From NCBI RefSeq assembly GCF_000820145.1, contig NZ_CDBW01000044.1, forward strand, positions 1-64,000: 64,000 nt of DNA. Reading direction: 5' to 3'. The first letter of the stretch is position 1. Each line of letters opens with the position of its first letter. This DNA comes from Aeromonas sobria (GTDB taxonomy: Bacteria > Pseudomonadota > Gammaproteobacteria > Enterobacterales > Aeromonadaceae). Shown piece by piece: positions 45,117 to 53,769 of the stretch. Both the position numbers and the translations under genes were made by a program. The notes beneath the pieces are model-generated. The model was not told the origin of the DNA. It worked only from the letters and a program-made list of their open reading frames with translations, and ran no database searches.

Positions 45117-45956
45117 CTACGGCCGCTCGCCAGCGGCCAGACGGCGGTTGATATCGGCGATAACCAGGGCGATGTCGGCAAGGGTATCAATCACGTAGTG
45201 CGCCCCCGCCGCCCGCAGTTTGGCCTCGGCCGGTGCGCGCCGGGCGGCGATCTCCGCCTCGCTCATGGCGGCAAACTCGTCCCAGGTGGCGCCAAATTCG
45301 TTGCCGGAAACCGACAATCCCACCATCCACATGCCAGCGTTAAGCCCTTCGCTGATGCCGGGTACGGCGTCATCCACCTTGATGCAGCGATGCACCGCGC
45401 TCACTCCGAGCTCAATTACGTTGGCCAGCGCCATCCAGGGGCCGGGGCGACCACCTGCCTTGAGATCGTCGGTGGCGACCCAGTGATCCGGGCGGTAGCC
45501 GTGATCGGCCGCCGCTGGCACCAGCGCCTCCATCACCGGACGGGGATAACCGGAGCAGGAGCCGATTTTCATCCCCTGACCCCGCAGAGCGTCCAGTACC
45601 GGCAGCACACCTGGGATGGGGGTGGCAAAGCGGGTCACAGCGGCAATCTGCAGCGGCATAAAGGTGTGATAAATGTGGTCCACCTCGGCGTGGCTCATAG
45701 GATGGCCGAAGCGAGCCTGCCAGCGCGCATCCACCGAGGGCAGACGGCCCAGCGCGGCGATATGATCCCACTTGCCAAGGCCCATGGGCTGGCGTGCTTC
45801 GTCCAGGGTCACCGGGAAGTCATAGGCGCGCGCGAAGGCCTCTACGAAGATGGAGGTGGGGGCGAAGGAGCCGAAATCGACGACCGTACCAGCCCAGTCG
45901 AGGATCAGCGCCTCCACGTCGGTGGTCGGGTGGATGGCAGTCTGCAAGTCAGTCAT
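45117..45956 (-). CDS. phnX: Phosphonoacetaldehyde hydrolase (phosphonatase)
   Basis: The frame runs from 46022 but the ATG at 45956, overlapping the upstream stop, gives a standard 279-residue protein. HAD fold with nucleophile Asp in LILDWAGTVVDFGS, cap-domain Schiff-base lysine in MGLGKWDHI, and CIKVDDAVPGISEG as the last acidic motif. It splits phosphonoacetaldehyde to acetaldehyde and phosphate, the final step of 2-aminoethylphosphonate (AEP) use. Part of the phnW-pbfA-phnX unit. Confidence 0.93.
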   Translation of the reverse strand: MTDLQTAIHPTTDVEALILDWAGTVVDFGSFAPTSIFVEAFARAYDFPVTLDEARQPMGLGKWDHIAALGRLPSVDARWQARFGHPMSHAEVDHIYHTFMPLQIAAVTRFATPIPGVLPVLDALRGQGMKIGSCSGYPRPVMEALVPAAADHGYRPDHWVATDDLKAGGRPGPWMALANVIELGVSAVHRCIKVDDAVPGISEGLNAGMWMVGLSVSGNEFGATWDEFAAMSEAEIAARRAPAEAKLRAAGAHYVIDTLADIALVIADINRRLAAGERP

Positions 45957-47373
45957 GGTGGTGTTCCTGTTTCGGTGAAAGTGCGATCTCGCCGAGGGCG
46001 CGATCGAGGATGGTGATGGCATGCACCAGATCGGCGCGAGCGATATTGAGCGGCGGCGAGAGCTGGATGACGTTGCCCTGGGAGACCTTGAAGCTGAGCC
46101 CCAGCTCCAGACAGCGGTAGAGCAGCCGCTCGGCGGCTTGGCTATCTCGTTTTCGACTCTGGTGATCGACCACCAGATCGAGCGCCCACAAGAGACCGAT
46201 GCCGCGCACCTGCCCGATCAGCGGGTGACGCTCGGCAAGCGCCGCGAGCTCGCGCGCCATAAAGCGGCCATCCTCCTGCGCTTTTGCCAGCAATCCCGCT
46301 TCGCGGATTGTCTCTATAGTGGCGAGAGCTGCCGCGCAGCCGATGGGGCTCTTCTCGTGGGTGTAGTGACCGAGCGAAATAGCCGCCGCCTGATTGAAAC
46401 GGTCGCGGGTGATGAGCGCCGCAAACGGCACTACCCCGCCCCCCAACCCCTTGCCCAGACAGATGATGTCGGGCTCGATGCCGAACTCCTCGAAGCTGAA
46501 CCAGTGGCCGGAGCGACCCAAGGCGTTGGGGATCTCATCGACGATCAGCAGCACCTTGTGGCGATCACAAATCTCCCGCACCCGCTGCCAGTAGGCCTTC
46601 GAGGGCACCTGCACATCGGTGTTGCGGATGGGCTCGGCGATAAAGGCCCCAACCCCCCCCTCCTTCTCGATGACGTACTCCAGATAATCGGCGTAATGCA
46701 GGTCATCCCCCTCGCCTCGATACCAGACGCCGCGATAACGGGTGGGCGGCGGAATGCGCTCCACCCCGGCCATCAGCGGGCCCATGCTGGCGCGAAAACA
46801 GGCCTCGCCGCCGACCGAGATGGCATCGAGGGAGGCGCCGTGAAAGGCATCCCACAGGGACACCACCTTGCTGCTGCCGGTGATGAAGCGGGCGAGCTTC
46901 AGGGCAATCCCCACCACCTCGCTGCCGCCGGGGGCGAACAGCACCCGATTGAGATCGCCGGGGGCCAGCTCGGCCAGAGTGCGGGCGCAGTCGATGGCGA
47001 CCTGATGGGTGTAGCGGCGGGGTGCGAACGGCAGATCGGCAAGTTGCTGCTGCACCGCGGCCACCACCCTGGGGTGACCGTGGCCCAGCTGATGGACGCT
47101 GTTGCCGTGAAAATCGAGGTAACGCTTGCCCGATACGCTGGTCAACCAGCTCCCCTGCGCGCCCTCAAGCAGATCGAGACAGGGGGTGGAGAGCGCCTGA
47201 TGGAGGAAGTAGCGGCTATCCTCCGCCAATCCGGCCTGTACCTCTTCGCTCTGACCCGCCCACCAGCGCGCCCGCCCCTCGCCGAGGTTGATATCCCCTT
47301 CGCTGTCGGCGCGGCCACTGCCGTGCAGCTTATGGTCGTGCTGATCGCAACCGTGAGGCGCCATGCTGGTCAT
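45949..47373 (-). CDS. pbfA: Class III PLP enzyme, PbfA-like
   Basis: 474 residues of the class III aminotransferase fold: HGNSVHQLGHGHPRV, FAPGGSEVVGIALKLAR, LLIVDEIPNALGRSG, and the PLP lysine in ICLGKGLGGGVVPF. In AEP clusters such a gene between phnW and phnX has been described as PbfA, the (R)-1-hydroxy-2-aminoethylphosphonate ammonia-lyase that yields phosphonoacetaldehyde. It overlaps phnW by ATGA and phnX by eight bases, a tight operon. The alternative is a second AEP aminotransferase; the context favours PbfA. The start is followed by an unusual His-rich polar stretch. Confidence 0.75.
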   Translation of the reverse strand: MTSMAPHGCDQHDHKLHGSGRADSEGDINLGEGRARWWAGQSEEVQAGLAEDSRYFLHQALSTPCLDLLEGAQGSWLTSVSGKRYLDFHGNSVHQLGHGHPRVVAAVQQQLADLPFAPRRYTHQVAIDCARTLAELAPGDLNRVLFAPGGSEVVGIALKLARFITGSSKVVSLWDAFHGASLDAISVGGEACFRASMGPLMAGVERIPPPTRYRGVWYRGEGDDLHYADYLEYVIEKEGGVGAFIAEPIRNTDVQVPSKAYWQRVREICDRHKVLLIVDEIPNALGRSGHWFSFEEFGIEPDIICLGKGLGGGVVPFAALITRDRFNQAAAISLGHYTHEKSPIGCAAALATIETIREAGLLAKAQEDGRFMARELAALAERHPLIGQVRGIGLLWALDLVVDHQSRKRDSQAAERLLYRCLELGLSFKVSQGNVIQLSPPLNIARADLVHAITILDRALGEIALSPKQEHHHD

Positions 47374-48512
47374 CGCGCGTCCCCTTGCCAGTAACAGGCG
47401 CTGGCCATGGCGGCGAGCAGATCGCGCACCCGCTCTGGGGTCACATCACCGATATTGCCGATACGGAAGCAATCGGCCTGGGAGACCTTGCCCGGATAGA
47501 TAACAAAGCCCTGCGCCTTGAGCTGCTGGTAGAAGTCGGCGAAGCGGTAATCAGGGTGGGCCGGAGAGTAGAAGGCGGTGATGATGGGAGATTGCCATTG
47601 TTCTGGCAGCAGCGGCGCAAAGCCGAGCTCAGCCATCCCCGCCACCAGGGTGCGCTGATTTTCGCTGTAGCGCCGATGGCGGGCAGCAATACCCCCCTCT
47701 TCATCCAGCCCGCGCAGCGCCTGGGCAAAGGCGAGCACTGTGTGGGTAGGCGAGGTAAAGCGCCACTTTCCCCCCTGCTGCTCCATGGTCTGCCACTGGG
47801 CATGCAGATCGAGGGAGACCGAGCGGGCGCGACCGGCACAGGCCGCCAGCGCGGCGCGGCGGGCGATAACGAAGCCAAAGCCCGGCACCCCCTGAATGCA
47901 CTTGTTGGCGGAGCTGATGAGAAACTCGATGCCAAGGCGCCCCATATCGATGGGGATGCCGCCAAAGCTGCTCATGGCATCGACGATCAGGCGAATGCCG
48001 CAGCGCTGGCAGAGCTCAGCCACCTCCTCAAGGGGGTTGAGCATGCCGGTGGTGGTCTCGCAGTGCACCATGGCCAAATGGGTGATCTCGGGGTGGCGCG
48101 CCAGCATCGCCTCGATGGCGGCGAGTTCGGGACGGGTTGTCTCGCCGCAATCCAGCTCGTGGTGGCGCAGGCCAAGGCAGCGGGCCATCTCCCCCATGCG
48201 GGCACCGTAGGCACCGTTGTTGATGATCAGCAGACACTCATCGACGCCGATCGCCGAGCCCAGCACACTCTCCACCACATAGCTGCCGCTCCCCTGCAGC
48301 AGCACGGCGCTGTAGTCGCTTTCAGATTCCGGGCCAGTGGCCAGCCGCACCAGCTCGCGGCGGATGGGCTCCACCACGCCCTGGTTGTAGTCCGCATCCC
48401 AAGTACAGCTGTCTTGCAGCATGGCGGCGCGCACCGTCGCGGTGGTCGAGAGGGGGCCCGGGGTCAGCAGCAGGTAATCGACGGCGGCGGGGGCCGCAGG
48501 AATATGGGTCAT
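47370..48512 (-). CDS. phnW: 2-aminoethylphosphonate:pyruvate aminotransferase
   Basis: 380 residues, class V aminotransferase fold. Opening YLLLTPGPLSTTATVR and the PLP-lysine segment LISSANKCIQGVPGFGFV are PhnW signatures. It converts AEP and pyruvate to phosphonoacetaldehyde and alanine. First gene of the leftward unit. A TGGTATATACCA operator lies 15 bases upstream, just after a plausible promoter (TTGACC-17-CACAAT on the minus strand). Confidence 0.93.
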   Translation of the reverse strand: MTHIPAAPAAVDYLLLTPGPLSTTATVRAAMLQDSCTWDADYNQGVVEPIRRELVRLATGPESESDYSAVLLQGSGSYVVESVLGSAIGVDECLLIINNGAYGARMGEMARCLGLRHHELDCGETTRPELAAIEAMLARHPEITHLAMVHCETTTGMLNPLEEVAELCQRCGIRLIVDAMSSFGGIPIDMGRLGIEFLISSANKCIQGVPGFGFVIARRAALAACAGRARSVSLDLHAQWQTMEQQGGKWRFTSPTHTVLAFAQALRGLDEEGGIAARHRRYSENQRTLVAGMAELGFAPLLPEQWQSPIITAFYSPAHPDYRFADFYQQLKAQGFVIYPGKVSQADCFRIGNIGDVTPERVRDLLAAMASACYWQGDAR

Positions 48513-48526
48513 GACTTCGCTCCTTT

Positions 48527-48538
48527 TGGTATATACCA
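48527..48538. promoter_or_regulatory. PhnR-type operator before phnW
   Basis: Perfect palindrome TGGTATATACCA. It contains GT-N-TA-N-AC, the HutC/UTRA-type GntR operator core, and the same element precedes phnS, phnT and phnR. Confidence 0.75.
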
Positions 48539-48548
48539 GAATGAGCGC

Positions 48549-48577
48549 ATTGTGGGTAACTGCCCCGCCAAGGTCAA
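48549..48577 (-). promoter_or_regulatory. Predicted phnW promoter
   Basis: On the minus strand TTGACC (48572-48577) and CACAAT (48549-48554) are 17 bases apart. The start point would fall near 48541, placing the palindromic operator just downstream, a position suited to repression. Confidence 0.45.
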
Positions 48578-48662
48578 AGGGGTGGCGCTACGTGCAACAA
48601 AAAATTCATTTTCAGCGCCGGGATCGCGATAATCTAGGAAGCCTGAACAGCAGGGGCGATGC

Positions 48663-48674
48663 TGGTATCTACCA
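48663..48674. promoter_or_regulatory. PhnR-type operator before phnR
   Basis: TGGTATCTACCA differs from the perfect palindrome by one base. Located 104 bases before the regulator start; suggests autoregulation. Confidence 0.6.
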
Positions 48675-48731
48675 ACTTGTTTTTATTTCGTCGTTTAACG
48701 GTCGGGCTGATGACCAGCCCTGCGCCCAGCC

Positions 48732-48767
48732 CATTGCCCAACTCATTGCACAACTTATTGCAAAACC
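48732..48767 (+). repeat. Three degenerate 12-bp repeats before phnR
   Basis: CATTGCCCAACT, CATTGCACAACT and TATTGCAAAACC are adjacent and end ten bases before the phnR start. They could affect translation initiation or be decayed repeats. Confidence 0.55.
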
Positions 48768-48777
48768 AGGGATTTTC

Positions 48778-49485
48778 ATGAGCAAACCGCAATATCTGCA
48801 GATCAAGGATGCCCTCGCCAACCAGATCCTGGCGGGGGGTCTGGCCCCCAACGACAAGCTCCCCTCCGAGCGACTGCTGGGGGAACTCTACGGCACCACC
48901 CGGGTCACCATCCGCGAGGCGCTGGTGCAGCTGGAGGCGAACGGCCTTATCTATCGGGAGGATCGCCGCGGCTGGTTCGTCACCCCGCCGCGCTTTCGCT
49001 TGAACCCCAGACGCACCTCCAACTTTCACCAGATAGTGCGGGAGCAAGGGGGGGAGCCGCGCACCGAGTTGCTGGAGAAAAGCCGCCAGGCGGTGCCGCC
49101 CGCGTTGATGGCGCAGTTGCAGCTCAAGCCGTTCGACAGCCTGTTTCTGCTCAAGCGGCTGCGCTATGCCAACGGGCGCGCCATCTGCTATTGCGAGAAC
49201 CACTGCCTGCCCGAGCGGGTTCCCGGTCTGCTGGAGCTGGATCTTGTCGGCAGCCTGACCGAGATCTACCAGGCCCATTACGATCTTCACTATGCCCGCA
49301 TGCAGGTGCGCTTCTTCCCCACCGCCCTGCCGGACGAGGTGGCCAAGGCGCTGGGGGCCACCGCCGGGCTACCCGCCCTGCGCCTGGAGCGACTCAACTT
49401 CGATCAGCACGGCCGGGTGCTCGACTTCGATCTGGAGTACTGGCGCCACGACAGCCTGGAGATAGAGGTGGATACCCAGAATTAG
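48778..49485 (+). CDS. phnR: GntR-family regulator of AEP use
   Basis: The ATG at 48778 gives 235 residues; the frame is open from 48511 but the extension is low complexity. N-terminal winged helix (LPSERLLGELYGTTRVTIREALVQLEANGLI) and a C-terminal UTRA ligand-binding domain (FDSLFLLKRLRYANGRAICYCENHCLP) define the HutC subfamily, matching PhnR of phosphonate clusters. It probably senses AEP or a breakdown product and binds the TGGTATATACCA sites. Divergent from phnW. Confidence 0.85.
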   Translation: MSKPQYLQIKDALANQILAGGLAPNDKLPSERLLGELYGTTRVTIREALVQLEANGLIYREDRRGWFVTPPRFRLNPRRTSNFHQIVREQGGEPRTELLEKSRQAVPPALMAQLQLKPFDSLFLLKRLRYANGRAICYCENHCLPERVPGLLELDLVGSLTEIYQAHYDLHYARMQVRFFPTALPDEVAKALGATAGLPALRLERLNFDQHGRVLDFDLEYWRHDSLEIEVDTQN

Positions 49486-49524
49486 GAACAGACAAGTTAA
49501 GTACGGCCAATCGAGTGCGGCAAA

Positions 49525-49553
49525 ACGTCACGGGGCCGTCACCGTACCGTCAT
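49525..49553 (+). promoter_or_regulatory. Pho box array before phnS
   Basis: Three seven-base elements, ACGTCAC, CCGTCAC and CCGTCAT, start exactly 11 bases apart (49525, 49536, 49547). PhoB binds 7-base direct repeats of CTGTCAT type with 4-base spacers. It ends 32 bases before the PhnR-type operator. Confidence 0.7.
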
Positions 49554-49584
49554 AAAGTTCCCCTAGCCTCTGCTTCGACCAATC

Positions 49585-49596
49585 TGGTTTATACCA
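49585..49596. promoter_or_regulatory. PhnR-type operator before phnS
   Basis: TGGTTTATACCA, one base from the perfect palindrome, located 24 bases before the phnS start. Confidence 0.65.
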
Positions 49597-49619
49597 AGCC
49601 AACTAAAATGGAGAAGAGG

Positions 49620-50639
49620 ATGAAACAGGGAACCCATTTGCTGGCCGCCGCCGTGCTGGCCGCCATGACAGCCCCGGCACTGGCCGCGACCGATCTCACC
49701 GTCTACACCGCCTTCGAGCCGGAGCAGCTCGGCGAGCTGAAGACCGCGTTTGAGCGCCAGCACCCGGATATCAACATCAAGTGGGTGCGTGACTCCACCG
49801 GGGTGGTCACAGCCCGGTTGCTGGCGGAGAAGGCCCAGCCCAAGGCCGATGTGGTGTGGGGACTGGCCGCCACCAGCCTGATGCAGCTCGATCAGCAGCA
49901 GATGCTGACCGGTTACGCCCCCAAGGGGCTCGATAAGCTCGACATCCGTTTTCGTGACGGCAAGGCCGAGCCCCACTGGATTGGTCTGGACGCCTTCTTC
50001 AGCGCCATCTGCTTCAACAAGGTAGAGGCAGAGAAGCAAGGAATACCGGCGCCGACCAGCTGGGCCGATCTCACCAAGCCCATATACAAGGGCAAGGTGA
50101 TCATGCCCAACCCCAGCTCCTCCGGCACCGGCTACCTGAGCGTCGCAGGCTGGCTGCAGACCATGGGCGAGCAGCAGGGCTGGCAATTTATGAACGGCCT
50201 GCACCAAAACATCGACCGCTACACTCACTCGGGCTCGGCCCCCTGCAAGCTGGCCGCCAGCGGCGAGACGGTGATCGGTATCTCCTTCGACTTCCCGGCC
50301 ACCAGCCTCAAGGCCAAGGGCGCCCCCATCGAGGTGGTGTTCCCGAGCGAAGGTTCGGGCTGGGACATGGAGGCCGCTGCCATCATCAAGGGCACAACCA
50401 AACTCGATGCGGCCAAACAGCTGCTCGACTTTGCCGCCACCGAACAGGCCAACGCCCTCTACAACAAATCCTTTGCGGTAGTCGCCATCCCCGGGGTTGC
50501 CCAACCGAGAGCGGGCTATCCGGCGGATATCAAGGGCCAGATGATCGACAACGACTTTGGTTGGGCTGCCCGCGAGCGCAACACCATCCTGGCCCAGTGG
50601 AGCGCCAGCTTCGACGGCAAATCGGAAGCCAAGCAGTAA
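49620..50639 (+). CDS. phnS: AEP ABC transporter substrate-binding protein
   Basis: The ATG at 49620 follows GGAGAAGAGG and gives 339 residues with signal peptide ending APALAATDL. An earlier in-frame ATG at 49608 is possible. The mature protein is a class II binding protein (iron/AEP group): LTVYTAFEPEQLGELKTAF, KADVVWGLAATSLMQL and PNPSSSGTGYLSVAGW. It captures AEP in the periplasm for PhnT/PhnU. It has its own promoter region and terminator. Confidence 0.88.
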   Translation: MKQGTHLLAAAVLAAMTAPALAATDLTVYTAFEPEQLGELKTAFERQHPDINIKWVRDSTGVVTARLLAEKAQPKADVVWGLAATSLMQLDQQQMLTGYAPKGLDKLDIRFRDGKAEPHWIGLDAFFSAICFNKVEAEKQGIPAPTSWADLTKPIYKGKVIMPNPSSSGTGYLSVAGWLQTMGEQQGWQFMNGLHQNIDRYTHSGSAPCKLAASGETVIGISFDFPATSLKAKGAPIEVVFPSEGSGWDMEAAAIIKGTTKLDAAKQLLDFAATEQANALYNKSFAVVAIPGVAQPRAGYPADIKGQMIDNDFGWAARERNTILAQWSASFDGKSEAKQ

Positions 50640-50696
50640 TCGTGAACGGTAGCGGTTTGTTCACGCCAGACTCTCTGCTGCCAATAAACTGCTTGT

Positions 50697-50728
50697 CGAA
50701 GGCCAACAGGTGTTGGCCTTCGCTTTTT
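50697..50728 (+). terminator. Terminator after phnS
   Basis: Stem CGAAGGCCAACA / TGTTGGCCTTCG with a 2-base loop followed by CTTTTT. It isolates phnS from phnT, which has its own regulatory region. Confidence 0.85.
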
Positions 50729-50825
50729 GGGTTGCGCTCCCTGTTTTGTTTCACTTCTTGTTTCACTCTCAAATTGGCGGCGCCCCGCCCATCCGCACGC
50801 GGCCAAGCTAGCTGCTGGCTATCCG

Positions 50826-50876
50826 TTGTCATCTGACTGTCATCAAGCTGTCATCCCCCGATCACCTGACCGTCAC
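50826..50876 (+). promoter_or_regulatory. Extended Pho box array before phnT
   Basis: TTGTCAT, CTGTCAT and CTGTCAT start at 50826, 50837 and 50848; a degenerate CGATCAC is at 50859 and CCGTCAC at 50870, all phased by 11 bases. Two copies equal the PhoB consensus half-site exactly. The PhnR-type operator begins 15 bases later. Confidence 0.82.
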
Positions 50877-50891
50877 ATTTCACCGGCAAAC

Positions 50892-50903
50892 TGGTATATA
50901 CCA
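50892..50903. promoter_or_regulatory. PhnR-type operator before phnT
   Basis: Perfect palindrome TGGTATATACCA, 20 bases before the phnT start and downstream of the Pho box array. Confidence 0.75.
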
Positions 50904-50923
50904 AATCAGTAGCGAGTCGAACC

Positions 50924-52018
50924 ATGACCCAGCCCTATCTGGACATTCAACATCTCAACAAGCAGTTCGGTGCTTTTCAGGCCCTCAAGGGGATCTCTCT
51001 GACTATCGCGCCGGGGGAGTTTATCTGCTTTCTCGGCCCCTCCGGCTGCGGCAAGACCACACTGCTCAGAGCCATCGCCGGTCTGGATCTGCCGGACAGC
51101 GGCGAGATCTGGCAAGGGGGGCGCAATATCTCCCGCTTGCCGCCCCAGGATCGCGACTTTGGCATCGTGTTTCAGTCTTACGCCCTTTTTCCCAACCTGA
51201 CGGTGGCCCAGAACATCGCCTTCGGCCTTGAAAATCAGGGATTGGCACGGGATGCCATCAAGGAGCGGGTCGATCACTGGCTGGGGCTGGTGGATCTCCA
51301 TGCACAGTCCCACAAATACCCGAGCCAGATCTCCGGCGGCCAGCAACAGCGGGTGGCGCTGGCCCGGGCGCTCGCCCTCTCACCCGGTCTGCTACTGCTG
51401 GACGAACCGCTCAGTGCGCTGGATGCGCTGGTGCGCACCCACCTTCGCAGCGAGATCCGCGCCCTGCAGCAGCGCCTTGGCATCACCACCATCATGGTGA
51501 CCCACGATCAGGAGGAGGCGCTGACCATGGCCGATCGCATCGTGGTGATGGAGGGCGGTCGCATCGTGCAGGTGGGCACCCCGCAAGAGATCTACCACCA
51601 GCCTGCCAGCCGCTTCGTGGCGAGCTTCGTCGGCACCATGAACTTCCTCGAGACCCTGGTGCTGAGCGCCACTCAGGTACGCCTCAATGAACAACCGCTG
51701 ACACTCGCCAACCGAGCCGCCGCCGGCAGCAAATTGCAGGTGGCGATCCGCCCCGAGGCGATCACGCTAAGTGCACCGAGTGAGCCTTATCTTGGTCAGC
51801 ACGGCATCGACGCGCAGATCGATCAGGTGGAGTTTCTCGGCGCCGCCCAGCGCCTGATCTGCACCGCCGACACCTATCTGGGCCCGCAGCAAATGCTGGT
51901 GGAGTGCCCGACCCACGAGCTGCCCCGCCACGATCAGGGGGGCTGGCGCAGCGGCATGCGCTGCTCGCTGCACTGGCCCGCTGGCGCGATGCAGCTGTTT
52001 GAAGGAGAGCGCCCATGA
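50924..52018 (+). CDS. phnT: AEP ABC transporter ATP-binding protein
   Basis: 364 residues. Walker A GPSGCGKTT, Q-loop FGIVFQSYALFP, signature ISGGQQQRVALARAL, Walker B LLLLDEPLSALD and the switch MVTHDQEEAL are complete. The C-terminal 120 residues form a TOBE-type domain as in spermidine/iron/AEP importers. It overlaps phnU by ATGA. Confidence 0.9.
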   Translation: MTQPYLDIQHLNKQFGAFQALKGISLTIAPGEFICFLGPSGCGKTTLLRAIAGLDLPDSGEIWQGGRNISRLPPQDRDFGIVFQSYALFPNLTVAQNIAFGLENQGLARDAIKERVDHWLGLVDLHAQSHKYPSQISGGQQQRVALARALALSPGLLLLDEPLSALDALVRTHLRSEIRALQQRLGITTIMVTHDQEEALTMADRIVVMEGGRIVQVGTPQEIYHQPASRFVASFVGTMNFLETLVLSATQVRLNEQPLTLANRAAAGSKLQVAIRPEAITLSAPSEPYLGQHGIDAQIDQVEFLGAAQRLICTADTYLGPQQMLVECPTHELPRHDQGGWRSGMRCSLHWPAGAMQLFEGERP

Positions 52019-53751
52019 ACGCTCCCTTTGCGACCTCCCCCCGGTTGCCGCCAACCGTGGCGCAGCGCACCTCCCGCTGGCAGCGGCTCTATCGCGGCTG
52101 GAGCCGGGATCAGCTGCTGCAACTCCTGCTGCTTCTGCTAGGTATTGCCCTGCTCACTGGCGGCCTGCTGCTGCCGCTGCTCACCATGCTGCAAAAGAGC
52201 CTGCAGGATGAAAATGGCCTCTGGGTTGGCCTTGCCAACATCAAAACCTACTTCGACTCCCCTCATCTGGGGCGCACCATCGGCAACACCCTCTGGCTCG
52301 GGGTGCTGATCACCACCCTGGTAGTGACCATCGCCTTTGGCTACGCCTATGCCCTCACCCGCACCTGTATGCCGGGCAAGAGCCTGTTTCGCCTCGTTGG
52401 CCTTATTCCGCTGTTGATGCCCTCCCTGCTGCCCGCCATCAGTCTGGTCTACTGGTTCGGCAATCAGGGGATCGCCAAGGGGCTGCTCGGCGGCGAGAGC
52501 ATCTACGGCCCCATCGGCATCGTCATTGGTCTGGGCTTCTGGTGCTTTCCCCACGCCCTGATGATCCTCATCACGGCGCTCGGCCAAAGCGATGCCCGCC
52601 TCTATGAAGCCTCCCGGGTGCTCGGCAGCAGCGGCTGGCGCACCTTTATCACCGTCACCCTGCCCACCGCCCGTTATGGCCTGCTCAGCGCCGCCATCGC
52701 CGTCTTCACTCTCACCATCTGCGACTTCGGGGTGGCCAAGGTGATTGGCGGCCAATACAGCGTGCTGGCCACCGACATCTACCGGCAGGTGATCGGGATG
52801 CAGAACTTCTCCCTCGGCGCCGTTGCCAGCGTCACCCTGCTTCTGCCGGCGCTACTGAGCTTTGCCCTGGAGCACAGGGTACGCAGCAAGATGCAGGAGC
52901 AGAGCAGCACCAAGGCGGTGCCCTATAGCCCCACGCCCCATCGGCGGCGGGATCTGCTGGCGCTCGGCTGGTGCACTCTCTGGGCCCTGCTGTTTCTGGC
53001 GCTGGTCGGCATGGCAGTTTACGGCTCGCTGGTGCAGTTCTGGCCCTACAACCTTGGGCTGACGCTGGATCACTACGCCTTCGACAGCAACAGCGTCTAC
53101 GGCTGGCAGCCCTTTACCAACACCTTGCAGTTGGGCCTCTATACCGCGCTTATCGGCACAGTGTTGGTGATGGTGCTCGCCTGGGCACAGGAGAAGGGGC
53201 GCCACTTCGCGCCACTGCGCCAGTTGCTGCATCTGCTTGCCATGCTGTCGCTGGCGGTGCCCGGTATGGTGTTGGGGCTGGGTTACATCTTCTTTTTCAA
53301 CGGCAATCCGCTGTTTGGCGGCCTCTACGGCACCCTGCCACTAATGGTGCTCTCTTGCGTCATCCACTACTACACGGTGGGCCATATGACGGCGCTGACC
53401 AGCCTCAAGCAGTTGCCCAAGGAGCTGGAGCTGGTGGCCATCTCATTGCGCATTCCGCTCTGGAAGGCGTTCTGGCGGGTCACCCTGCCCGCCTCCCTGC
53501 CAGCGCTCTTGGAGATCTTTATCTATCTGTTCGTCAACGCCATGACCACCACTTCGGCGGTGATCTTCCTCTATTCGAGCGACAGCGTGCTCGCCTCCAT
53601 CGCCGTGCTGAACATGGAGGATTCCGGCGATACCGCCGCGGCCGCCGCCATGGCCACCCTGATCCTGCTGGCCGCCGCCACCGTCAAGCTGCTCCAGCTC
53701 TTTTTGAGCCGCGCCCTGCTGGATCGCACCCAGCGCTGGCGCCACCAATAA
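52015..53751 (+). CDS. phnU: AEP ABC transporter permease (fused two-domain)
   Basis: 578 residues with about twelve membrane helices in two halves. Each half has a permease EAA-type loop: YEASRVLGSSGWRTFITVTLPTARYG and LELVAISLRIPLWKAFWRVTLPASLP. Thus one polypeptide replaces separate PhnU and PhnV. The same fused arrangement is known for AEP and ferric-iron importers. Partner of PhnS and PhnT. Confidence 0.88.
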   Translation: MNAPFATSPRLPPTVAQRTSRWQRLYRGWSRDQLLQLLLLLLGIALLTGGLLLPLLTMLQKSLQDENGLWVGLANIKTYFDSPHLGRTIGNTLWLGVLITTLVVTIAFGYAYALTRTCMPGKSLFRLVGLIPLLMPSLLPAISLVYWFGNQGIAKGLLGGESIYGPIGIVIGLGFWCFPHALMILITALGQSDARLYEASRVLGSSGWRTFITVTLPTARYGLLSAAIAVFTLTICDFGVAKVIGGQYSVLATDIYRQVIGMQNFSLGAVASVTLLLPALLSFALEHRVRSKMQEQSSTKAVPYSPTPHRRRDLLALGWCTLWALLFLALVGMAVYGSLVQFWPYNLGLTLDHYAFDSNSVYGWQPFTNTLQLGLYTALIGTVLVMVLAWAQEKGRHFAPLRQLLHLLAMLSLAVPGMVLGLGYIFFFNGNPLFGGLYGTLPLMVLSCVIHYYTVGHMTALTSLKQLPKELELVAISLRIPLWKAFWRVTLPASLPALLEIFIYLFVNAMTTTSAVIFLYSSDSVLASIAVLNMEDSGDTAAAAAMATLILLAAATVKLLQLFLSRALLDRTQRWRHQ

Positions 53752-53769
53752 CCTTATCGAGGAGTCATC

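Noticed and set aside
48511..48777. N-terminal extension of phnR to 48511
   Set aside because: The extension overlaps the phnW promoter and operators, is low complexity, and GntR proteins begin close to the winged helix, as from 48778.
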